From CAYUXF01 sp964448755 (GTDB lineage Bacteria; Margulisbacteria; Termititenacia; Termititenacales; CAYUXF01), in assembly GCA_964448755.1 (NCBI GenBank), contig CAYUXF010000084.1:1-5359 (forward strand): 5,359 nt of DNA, read 5' to 3'. Under the pieces are notes generated by a model that did not search any database, was not told where the DNA came from, and saw only the letters and a program-made list of their open reading frames with translations. Position 1 is the stretch's first letter. The number at the start of each line of letters is the position of its first letter. The position numbers were made by a program, and so were the translations under genes. Positions 1 through 5,359 of this stretch are shown piece by piece.

Positions 1-1072
1 TTTTGTAAATATTCACCAGTTCTTCATAGATATTATAAGTCCGTTTTTTTTCAATGGCCGAAATAAAAAGGAGCGGCGAATAGGCGAGGAATTTTAAATT
101 ATTTCTGACCTGTTCGGTGTATTGTAAAATAGTGGTGCTGTCTTTGGGGATAATATCCCATTTATTGATGACAATTAAACAAGCTTTGTTATTTTCCTGA
201 ATAATGCTGGCGATCTTCTGATCTTGTTCCTCGACCATTCTGGTGGCGTCAATTAGGAGGATGGCGATATCACATTCTTCTATGGCGCTGATAGCTCTTT
301 TAACCGAGTAATATTCAATATCATCATTAACTTTAGCTTTTTTTCTGATGCCGGCGGTATCAATAAAAGTGAACTGGATATTGTTGTATTTTAGTGTTTC
401 ATTAATGGAGTCTCTGGTGGTGCCGGCAGTTGGCGAGACCAGTGCCCGCTCTTTGCCAAGCAGAGTGTTTAAGAGCGAAGATTTTCCGGCATTGGGCCGG
501 CCGACAATTGCTATTTTGATAGGCGGTTCATCTTCTTTTTCAATAGTGCGGGGCGCCTGGGGCAGGGCGGCGGTTATTTCGTCGAGCAGTTCGGCAACGT
601 TTAAACTGTGTTGGGCAGAAACAGCAAACTGTTTTTTTAAACCAAGGCTGTAAAATTCCATGGTCTCGTTAATTTTTTCAATGGTATCTACTTTATTAAT
701 AACCAGAAAAACCGGAATATTATTTTTTAATAATTTACGCGAGATCTCTTTATCTATTGGATGTAGTCCGTCTTTAACATCAACAACAAAAAGGATCAGG
801 TCAGCTTCTGCTAGAGCGATATTGACCTGCTCTTCGATCTCTTTTTGGAAAGAGAGGTCTTTATTCTTTGTCTGTTCTGTATAAATGCCGCCGGTATCGA
901 TCAGTTTAAAACTGACGTTATTCCAACTGCAGTCAAAATACTTGCGGTCGCGGGTAACGCCTGGCGTATTATGGACGATAGCTTCCCTTTTGCTGATAAA
1001 GCGATTGACCAGCGATGATTTGCCGACATTAGGTCTGCCGACAATTGCCACTAACGGTATTTTTTTTGACAT
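1..1072 (-). CDS. der: Ribosome-assembly GTPase Der (EngA), 3' end cut off by window edge
   Basis: Der is a cytoplasmic GTPase with two tandem G domains and a C-terminal KH-like domain; it binds the 50S subunit and is needed for its late assembly. The reverse-strand translation starts MSKKIPLVAIVGRPNVGKSS and stays open for 357 codons to the edge. G domain 1 shows the P-loop GRPNVGKS (residues 12-19), switch TPGVTRD (36-42), DTGG (59-62), NKVD (126-129) and SA (152-153). G domain 2 shows GRPNAGKS (191-198), TTRD (218-221), DTAG (238-241) followed by IRKKAKV, NKWD (303-306) and SA (338-339). The two P-loop regions remain visibly similar at DNA level. Only the start of the KH-like domain is present (NIYEELVNIYK); by the family's usual length of about 430-490 residues, some 75-130 residues are missing. 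The start is supported by GGAGA eight bases upstream. It lies 68 bp downstream of rpsA on the same strand. Identity is near certain. Confidence 0.97.
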   Translation of the reverse strand, partial: MSKKIPLVAIVGRPNVGKSSLVNRFISKREAIVHNTPGVTRDRKYFDCSWNNVSFKLIDTGGIYTEQTKNKDLSFQKEIEEQVNIALAEADLILFVVDVKDGLHPIDKEISRKLLKNNIPVFLVINKVDTIEKINETMEFYSLGLKKQFAVSAQHSLNVAELLDEITAALPQAPRTIEKEDEPPIKIAIVGRPNAGKSSLLNTLLGKERALVSPTAGTTRDSINETLKYNNIQFTFIDTAGIRKKAKVNDDIEYYSVKRAISAIEECDIAILLIDATRMVEEQDQKIASIIQENNKACLIVINKWDIIPKDSTTILQYTEQVRNNLKFLAYSPLLFISAIEKKRTYNIYEELVNIYK

Positions 1073-1077
1073 TTATA

Positions 1078-1093
1078 TTTTCTCCAGAGAAAA
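1078..1093 (-). promoter_or_regulatory. der ribosome-binding site inside a small inverted repeat
   Basis: On the minus strand the bases just before der read TTTTCTCTGGAGAAAA, then TATAA and the ATG. GGAGA (1085 down to 1081) is the Shine-Dalgarno site at normal spacing. TTTTCT and AGAAAA can pair as a 6-bp stem around a CTGG loop, placing half of the Shine-Dalgarno site in the loop and half in the stem. The stem is AU-rich and probably weak, so an effect on der translation is inference only. Confidence 0.5.
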
Positions 1094-1100
1094 GAGCTTT

Positions 1101-1138
1101 ATTAAAGTCCCATAAAATAAAATTTATGGGACTTTAAT
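1101..1138 (-). terminator. Perfect 16-bp inverted repeat after rpsA, probable terminator or processing hairpin
   Basis: Bases 1101-1116 and 1123-1138 are exact reverse complements (16 bp) around a 6-base loop. A GC core (GTCCC/GGGAC) is flanked by A/T pairs on both sides. Read on the minus strand, the hairpin begins two bases after the rpsA stop codon and its descending arm ends GGGACTTTAAT. There is no clean run of T after the stem; the T-rich part lies within the arm. It could therefore be a weak or bidirectional intrinsic terminator, or an RNA-stability or processing hairpin. It leaves only 28 bases before the der start codon, so some transcripts must read through unless der has another promoter. 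Confidence 0.6.
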
Positions 1139-1140
1139 TG

Positions 1141-2538
1141 TTAATCTTGAACGGCAGTTTCCGGTTCTGCTTTTTTATCGCTGGTGCTGTAGCTTTTTAA
1201 TTCTTCTTCGTTCTGTCTTTCTTTTTTCAGTGAGAGCGCCAATTTTTTAGTCTCTAAATCGAGTCTAATTATTGTTGCTTCTACTTCTTGACCAACTTTA
1301 ACAGCATCTTCCGGATATTTAACAGGTGTATCGGCAAGTTCGGTAATGTGAATTAAGCCTTCTACTTTATTATCAATAGAAGCAAAAGCGCCAAACTGCA
1401 TTAATCTTGTGATGACCGCTTTAACTTTATCTCCAACCTTGTAAGAGTTTTCTATTTCCAGCCAGGGGTCTTTAGTTAATTGTTTTAAGCCCAGCGATAT
1501 TTTGCCGGTCTCTTTATCAACATTAATGACAAAAACTTCAGTTTCTTGACCTTCTTTTAATACTTCCTCAACGTTATCAACGCGTGACCAGGAGAGCTCG
1601 GAAATATGGACCAGGCCGTCTACTTCCCCGAGATTAACAAAGGCGCCATAAGATTTAATGGTAGTTACTTTCCCTTTGAGGATCTGACCGGGCTTTATTT
1701 TTTCTAATGCTTCAGCTTGCGCCTGGCTTTGACCGCTTTTTTGTGCTTTTTTTAATGATAGAACAATTCTTTTTCTTTTCCGGTCAACTTTTAATACTTT
1801 GGCGCTGATAACTTTATTGTTAAAGCTTTCCAGATTTTTGATATCATTTTTGTCGATCTGTGAATGTGGAATAAAGCAGCGGATAAAATCCATGTAATCG
1901 CACTGCAAGCCGCCATCAACAACTCTTTTTACTTCAACATTGATCTCTTCGCCGGTTGTGCTAGCTTGTTGTAAAGTTGTCCAGGCAATTTCGTAGTCGG
2001 CACTTCTTTTAGAAAGGACCGGGTTGCCGGCTTTGTTTTCCAGTTTGGTTATTTTGGCGGTTATTTTATCGCCAACTTTAAATTCGGCGCCGTGCGCTTT
2101 TTTGGTGGCGCTCAATTCATCCGGGTCAATGATCCCTTCTGCTTTATAGCCAATGTCAACAAAAATTGTGCCATCCTGAATTTTAGTGATGTAGCCGGTG
2201 ACGTTATCGCCGACAGTGTAATCCTTGATACTGTTATAAAGAGCGTCTAATTCAGGATCGGTATTAAGATCTTTGACTATTGATGATTTAACTGATTCTT
2301 TTTTTTCTATTATATTAGGCTCTTTAATAGTTTGTGCAGGGGTATCAGCTGTTTTGGTTAACTCTTTTTCTAACTCAGTGCTGTTGCCCAGTGCTGTTCC
2401 TTTGAGTTTTCCGCCGGTCAATGAGCCTAGATCTGTGCCAGAGACCGTTTCTTTAGTGATAGTATCGTTTTCTTCCGGTGTAAAGGCGTCAAGTTTGGTA
2501 CCCTCGAAACCGGTGGTTCCCAGTTCTTCTAATGACAT
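1141..2538 (-). CDS. rpsA: Ribosomal protein S1-type RNA-binding protein with four S1 repeats and a long N-terminal extension
   Basis: A 465-residue protein. In bacteria, S1 binds single-stranded mRNA at the 30S subunit and helps initiation, especially on structured leaders or those lacking a good Shine-Dalgarno site. Four S1 (OB-fold) repeats are visible at about residues 107-178, 196-263, 283-353 and 367-438. Repeats 3 and 4 are the most typical: KSYGAFVNLG followed by VDGLVHISELS (F300, H311), and FGAFASIDNKVEGLIHITEL (F382, F385, H397). Repeat 2 keeps H225; repeat 1 lacks the usual His and reads EGIIDPDEL. Residues 1 to about 100 precede the first repeat and look disordered: rich in Thr, Gly, Glu and Lys, with only two aromatic residues (F11, F19). 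The tail (about 440-465) is charged. The start is fixed by AAGGAGGA six bases upstream. E. coli S1 has six repeats, whereas four-repeat forms are known elsewhere (for example B. subtilis YpfD), so true S1 versus an S1-like paralogue is not settled by sequence alone. The first gene of a leftward group with der. Confidence 0.9.
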   Translation of the reverse strand: MSLEELGTTGFEGTKLDAFTPEENDTITKETVSGTDLGSLTGGKLKGTALGNSTELEKELTKTADTPAQTIKEPNIIEKKESVKSSIVKDLNTDPELDALYNSIKDYTVGDNVTGYITKIQDGTIFVDIGYKAEGIIDPDELSATKKAHGAEFKVGDKITAKITKLENKAGNPVLSKRSADYEIAWTTLQQASTTGEEINVEVKRVVDGGLQCDYMDFIRCFIPHSQIDKNDIKNLESFNNKVISAKVLKVDRKRKRIVLSLKKAQKSGQSQAQAEALEKIKPGQILKGKVTTIKSYGAFVNLGEVDGLVHISELSWSRVDNVEEVLKEGQETEVFVINVDKETGKISLGLKQLTKDPWLEIENSYKVGDKVKAVITRLMQFGAFASIDNKVEGLIHITELADTPVKYPEDAVKVGQEVEATIIRLDLETKKLALSLKKERQNEEELKSYSTSDKKAEPETAVQD

Positions 2539-2544
2539 AAAAAA

Positions 2545-2552
2545 TCCTCCTT
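2545..2552 (-). promoter_or_regulatory. Strong Shine-Dalgarno site of rpsA
   Basis: The minus strand reads AAGGAGGA, then six bases and the ATG at 2538. This near-perfect anti-16S match fixes the start codon. It contrasts with E. coli rpsA, whose leader is known for a degenerate Shine-Dalgarno site and autoregulation, so E. coli-style S1 feedback need not apply here (inference). Confidence 0.85.
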
Positions 2553-2595
2553 AAATTGTTCATTAACACTCTAAATTACGGCAATAATGCCCAAA

Positions 2596-2624
2596 AATAT
2601 AATAAGTTGTTAATTTTCTGCCAA
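2596..2624 (-). promoter_or_regulatory. Sigma-70-type promoter of rpsA
   Basis: On the minus strand, TTGGCA (2624-2619; consensus TTGACA) is followed by exactly 17 bases and TATATT (2601-2596; consensus TATAAT). Transcription would start near 2589, giving a leader of about 50 bases with the Shine-Dalgarno site near its 3' end. The same promoter probably supplies der by read-through of the hairpin after rpsA. The assignment rests on consensus match, spacing and position. Confidence 0.75.
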
Positions 2625-2669
2625 AGACAGAGTGCAAATTCTAGCGTATAAGCTCTTAAAATGCAATTA

Positions 2670-2678
2670 TGCTATAAT
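2670..2678 (+). promoter_or_regulatory. Extended -10 promoter of tgt, placed for a leaderless transcript
   Basis: TGC-TATAAT is a perfect extended -10 element (TGnTATAAT). No convincing -35 hexamer lies 16-18 bases upstream (the region reads AAGCTC or similar), as is tolerated for extended -10 promoters. The box ends six bases before ATG 2685, so transcription should begin at or within a base or two of that ATG. A weaker alternative is AAGACA (2624-2629), 17 bases, then TATAAG (2647-2652), which would start near 2659. The promoter probably also serves secD and secF. Confidence 0.7.
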
Positions 2679-2684
2679 CCGGCG

Positions 2685-3767
2685 ATGAAATTTGAGGTCA
2701 TTAAAAAATCGAGCCGTTCAAAGGCTCGGGCTGGTAAAATAATTACTGCACATGGCGAGATCCAAACACCTGTTTTTATGCCGGTGGGAACCCTCGGTAC
2801 GATCAAATCTTTGACGCCACAGCAAGTGGCCGACCAGGGAGCTCAGATAATTTTAGCCAATACCTACCATCTTTTTTTGCGTCCGGGAATGGATGTTATA
2901 AAAAAAGCGGGTGGTCTGCATAATTTTATGTGCTGGGATAAACCTCTTTTGACCGATTCCGGCGGTTTTCAGGTTTTTTCGCTCTCTAAACTTCGTAAAA
3001 TAAATGATTCCGGTGTGGAATTTACCTCTCCTTTGGACGGCGGTATCAAACATAAACTGACACCAGAATTGGTCGTTGATATTCAGCGGACAATTGGTTC
3101 CGATATTATGATGCCGCTTGACTGGTGTATTGAGCACGATGCCGCTAAAAAAGATGTAGAAAAAGCACTGGCGATAACTACGCTTTGGGCTCAACGTTCA
3201 TTAGTCCATTTTAAAAAAGCGGGTACGGCTGATACCAGGCAGGCTCTTTTTGGTATTGTGCAGGGCGGAATGTTCGAGGATCTGCGGGCCCGTTCGGCGG
3301 CAGAGTTAGTAGCTCTCGATTTTCCCGGTTACTCTATTGGCGGTGTTTCCGTTGGCGAGAGCCGTGAAGATCTTTACCGGATAACCGAATACACGGCGCC
3401 GTTGCTGCCGGAAAATAAACCGCGCTATTTAATGGGTGTTGGGATGCCGGAAAATTTAGAGAAATGTATCCGCTACGGTGTTGATATGTTTGATGCTGTT
3501 TTACCAACCAGGTTAGCACGTCATAATACGGTTTTTTCGCCAGTTGGCGAACTTAACTTACTTAACGCTCAATATAAGGAAGATCTTTCGCCGCTGGTAG
3601 AGGGCTGTTCCTGCTATACCTGCCGTAATTTTACCAGAGCTTATATTAGTCACTTAGCCCGTTCTAAAGAAATTTTAGCAATTGTTTTAATGACTATTCA
3701 TAATATTAATTTTTTGATAAACTTGGTAGCTAAAATTAGGGAGGGCATCCTGGCGGGGGAGATTTGA
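2685..3767 (+). CDS. tgt: Queuine/preQ1 tRNA-guanine transglycosylase
   Basis: Tgt swaps guanine-34 in the anticodon wobble position of tRNA-Asp, -Asn, -His and -Tyr for preQ1, a step in queuosine synthesis. From ATG 2685 the protein has 360 residues, close to the family's roughly 370-385. Seen along the TIM-barrel: TPVFMPVGT (28-36), DSGGFQVFSL (91-100; D91 is the conserved catalytic Asp), GIVQGG (190-195), IGGVSVGE (218-225), and DMFDAVLPTR (267-276; D270 matches the nucleophile). The zinc site is C308, C310, C313 and H339. C148 and V223 match the pair typical of bacterial, preQ1-using enzymes. The substrate motif usually reading DEC is DWC here (146-148). The upstream in-frame ATG at 2661 would add MQLCYNPA, which looks unlike the family and overlaps the promoter, so I prefer 2685. 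Neither start has a Shine-Dalgarno site. secD follows after 59 bases with no terminator seen. Confidence 0.96.
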   Translation: MKFEVIKKSSRSKARAGKIITAHGEIQTPVFMPVGTLGTIKSLTPQQVADQGAQIILANTYHLFLRPGMDVIKKAGGLHNFMCWDKPLLTDSGGFQVFSLSKLRKINDSGVEFTSPLDGGIKHKLTPELVVDIQRTIGSDIMMPLDWCIEHDAAKKDVEKALAITTLWAQRSLVHFKKAGTADTRQALFGIVQGGMFEDLRARSAAELVALDFPGYSIGGVSVGESREDLYRITEYTAPLLPENKPRYLMGVGMPENLEKCIRYGVDMFDAVLPTRLARHNTVFSPVGELNLLNAQYKEDLSPLVEGCSCYTCRNFTRAYISHLARSKEILAIVLMTIHNINFLINLVAKIREGILAGEI

Positions 3768-3813
3768 GCGCTAGCCTTTTTAATTTTAATTCAGTAACAG
3801 AAATAGACTATTG

Positions 3814-3820
3814 AAGGAGA
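3814..3820 (+). promoter_or_regulatory. Shine-Dalgarno site of secD in the tgt-secD gap
   Basis: AAGGAGA lies six bases before the secD ATG and decides that start. The rest of the 59-base gap (3768-3826) is AT-rich and holds no hairpin that would make a terminator and no reading frame, so tgt and secD are probably co-transcribed. yajC, which often sits here, is absent. Confidence 0.8.
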
Positions 3821-3826
3821 TTTAGT

Positions 3827-5185
3827 ATGTCAGTTAAAACTAATAAATTGATCATGACAGGTATCTTTTTACTTGTAGTGGCGGCCGGTTTGATCATTTG
3901 GCAAAAGCCGCTAAATTTAGGTTTAGATCTGCGTGGCGGTATGCGGCTGGTCGTAGAGGCTAAAGATACTGACGAGATCAAGGTCAATAATGATGCCGTG
4001 CTGGGCGCGTTAGAGGTTATCCGGAACAGAATTGATTCACTGGGTGTAGCTGAACCGATCATTACACGTAAAGGTGAACGGCAGATCGTCATTGAACTGC
4101 CTGGTATCAAAGATCAGGCGCGGGCTATTGCCATGATCGGCGAGACTGCTTTGCTGGAGTTTAAAGAAGCGGAGTGGGCCCCTGGCGATCTTTCGGTTTT
4201 GACCGAAAAAGAACAGCGCGACTATTTGGGAACGGACGGCAAATTAGAGAGCGTGAAATATTATGACGATCGCGGCAATGTAATACAGGAGCGTTTTATT
4301 ATTCTGCGCAAAACTGTTATTACCGGCAATGATCTCAAATGGGCCGGACCGGGCACTAATGAATATGGCCAGCCGATCGTTTCGCTGGAATTTACACCGG
4401 AAGGTTCAAAGAAATTCTATGCTGCTACTTTGCGTTTAATTGGCCGGCCGCTGGCTATTTTGCTGGACGGAAAAATAGTTTCGGCGCCCAATGTCAATGA
4501 AGCTATTTCGGGCGGTAGAGCGCAAATTTCTGGCCGTTTTACTATTAGTGAAATGACCGATATGGTTATTAAGTTAAAAGCGGGTTCTCTGCCGGTACCG
4601 GTAGAGATTGTTGAAAATCAAATTATTGGGCCGTCGCTCGGTGCCGATTCTATTGCCAAGTCTAAAGTTGCGGCGTTAATTGGTTTTGCGTTGGTCGCCT
4701 TATTTATGATCATATACTATGGTGTTAACGGCTGGGTCGCTGTCCTGGCGCTTATTTTTTACTGTATTTTTGATCTGGCAGTCCTATCGTTGATCGATGC
4801 TGTTTTAACTTTACCTGGTATTGCCGGTTTGATCTTAACTATCGGTATGGCAGTCGATGCCAATGTAATTATTTTTGAACGGTTAAAAGAAGAACTGCGT
4901 TTGGGTCGGACAATTAAGAACGCTATTGATGCCGCTTTTAATAATGCGGTCCATACAATTGTTGATGCTAATTTGACTACGATCATCTCCGCTTTTGTTC
5001 TTTTTTGGCTGGGCACCGGTTCCATTAAAGGTTTTGCCGTGACATTGATCATAGGTATTGTAGTTTCAATGTTCACTGCGGTTTTTATAACCAAACACCT
5101 TTTAAAGAATATTTATGAACTTGGTTTTTTAAAAAGAAGTGTAGAGAAGCTCGGTAAGCTGAATAAAATAGAGGGGAGTATCTAA
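3827..5185 (+). CDS. secD: Protein translocase subunit SecD
   Basis: SecD and SecF form an RND-like membrane complex that uses the proton gradient to pull exported proteins out of the SecYEG channel. At 452 residues this is a short-type SecD; the E. coli protein is about 615. In order: first membrane helix (about 8-25); the signature LGLDLRGG (31-38); the extracytoplasmic P1 region with ALEVIRNRIDSLGVAEP (61-77) and IVIELPGI (87-94); LEFTPEGSKKF (187-197) and ISGGRAQISG (227-236); then five predicted helices at about 278-297, 302-325, 331-351, 376-397 and 402-425. GMAVDANVIIFERLKEE (340-356) is the hallmark of helix 4, with D344 matching the Asp implicated in proton transfer. Two in-frame TAA codons end it (5183-5188), the second sharing its last A with the secF ATG. 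Nothing in it looks damaged. Confidence 0.97.
   Translation: MSVKTNKLIMTGIFLLVVAAGLIIWQKPLNLGLDLRGGMRLVVEAKDTDEIKVNNDAVLGALEVIRNRIDSLGVAEPIITRKGERQIVIELPGIKDQARAIAMIGETALLEFKEAEWAPGDLSVLTEKEQRDYLGTDGKLESVKYYDDRGNVIQERFIILRKTVITGNDLKWAGPGTNEYGQPIVSLEFTPEGSKKFYAATLRLIGRPLAILLDGKIVSAPNVNEAISGGRAQISGRFTISEMTDMVIKLKAGSLPVPVEIVENQIIGPSLGADSIAKSKVAALIGFALVALFMIIYYGVNGWVAVLALIFYCIFDLAVLSLIDAVLTLPGIAGLILTIGMAVDANVIIFERLKEELRLGRTIKNAIDAAFNNAVHTIVDANLTTIISAFVLFWLGTGSIKGFAVTLIIGIVVSMFTAVFITKHLLKNIYELGFLKRSVEKLGKLNKIEGSI
5173..5178 (+). promoter_or_regulatory. Shine-Dalgarno site of secF within the end of secD
   Basis: GGGGAG lies nine bases before ATG 5188 and inside the last codons of secD. The secD stop and secF start are two bases apart, an arrangement typical of translational coupling between subunits made in equal amounts. 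Confidence 0.7.
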
Positions 5186-5187
5186 TA

Positions 5188-5359
5188 ATGGATTTTATAG
5201 GTAAATGGAAAATCTGGCTGACTGTTTCTTTGTTGGTGATAATTGCCGGTCTGGTTTCGCTGACGGTTAAAGGTTTGAATAAAGGGATCGATTTTGTCGG
5301 CGGCAATTCTGTTTTGATCCAATTTAAAGATCCTGCGGTTACTGTTAAAGCGGTGCGCG
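5188..5359 (+). CDS. secF: Protein translocase subunit SecF, 5' end only
   Basis: SecF is the partner of SecD in the proton-driven translocase-assisting complex. The window holds 57 codons, beginning MDFIGKWKIW. A hydrophobic first membrane helix spans about residues 9-27, followed by GIDFVGGN (33-40), the SecF counterpart of the SecD LDLRGG motif (usually GIDFxGG), and then the start of the P1-like region (SVLIQFKDPAV). The frame is open at the right edge; SecF proteins are usually about 290-320 residues, so most of it lies beyond. Position directly after secD and the motif make the call secure despite the short length. Confidence 0.94.
   Translation, partial: MDFIGKWKIWLTVSLLVIIAGLVSLTVKGLNKGIDFVGGNSVLIQFKDPAVTVKAVR

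Noticed and set aside
348..1115. Three plus-strand reading frames of 74-101 codons across the left end
   Set aside because: They lie antisense to der, whose minus-strand frame contains all ten G-motif matches; their translations resemble no family.
2273..2554. Plus-strand reading frame of 93 codons
   Set aside because: It is antisense to the rpsA 5' end, covers the rpsA Shine-Dalgarno site and has no recognisable features.
2580..2591. Small palindrome GGCA-ATAA-TGCC near the predicted rpsA transcription start
   Set aside because: A 4-bp stem is too short to call an operator or RNA hairpin without conservation data.
2661..2684. Upstream tgt start adding eight residues (MQLCYNPA)
   Set aside because: The extra residues contain the extended -10 box, have no Shine-Dalgarno site and extend beyond the usual Tgt N-terminus. 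It stays possible only if the weaker upstream promoter is used.
2853..3519. Minus-strand reading frames of 113 and 61 codons inside tgt
   Set aside because: Both are shadows of the conserved tgt coding sequence with no ribosome-binding site or family resemblance.
3765..3790. Possible terminator after tgt (AGCGCTAGC followed by TTTTT)
   Set aside because: The GC-rich bases do not form a stem before the T run, and secD follows closely in the same direction.
3808..5306. Minus-strand reading frames of 100, 111 and 73 codons inside secD and the start of secF
   Set aside because: They mirror hydrophobic coding sequence of secD and secF, which often produces long antisense frames.

Overview
The window is an ordinary bacterial housekeeping segment, moderately AT-rich and tightly packed. 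Two divergently transcribed gene groups face away from a 146-bp promoter region. No plasmid, phage, transposon, CRISPR or defence gene is visible, and no gene-free stretch exceeds 300 bases. The proteins are clearly bacterial: a double-GTPase Der, a multi-domain S1 protein, a bacterial-type tRNA-guanine transglycosylase, and separate SecD and SecF. The species cannot be named from this sequence. The four-repeat S1 protein with a long extra N-terminus, and the lack of yajC between tgt and secD, fit a lineage away from the enterobacteria, possibly an uncultivated phylum; that is only a guess.

Left half, minus strand: rpsA (1141-2538) is read leftward from a good sigma-70-type promoter and a strong Shine-Dalgarno site. 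A perfect 16-bp inverted repeat follows two bases after its stop codon. Then comes der (1072 down to 1), which runs off the left edge after 357 codons. A small inverted repeat overlaps the der ribosome-binding site.

Right half, plus strand: tgt (2685-3767), secD (3827-5185) and the first 57 codons of secF (5188 to the right edge) form a likely operon. An extended -10 box (TGC-TATAAT) ends only six bases before the best tgt start codon, and no Shine-Dalgarno site precedes it, so tgt is probably translated from a leaderless mRNA. secD and secF both have recognisable Shine-Dalgarno sites.

The left group serves translation: S1 helps mRNA onto the ribosome and Der helps mature the 50S subunit. 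The right group pairs a tRNA wobble-base modification enzyme with the membrane motor that helps Sec-exported proteins leave the translocon. The tgt-secD-secF neighbourhood is well known from other bacteria, usually with yajC included. I found no undescribed biological system. The points worth a second look are the leaderless tgt start, the rpsA-der intergenic hairpins, the unusual S1 N-terminus and an uncommon residue in the Tgt substrate pocket.
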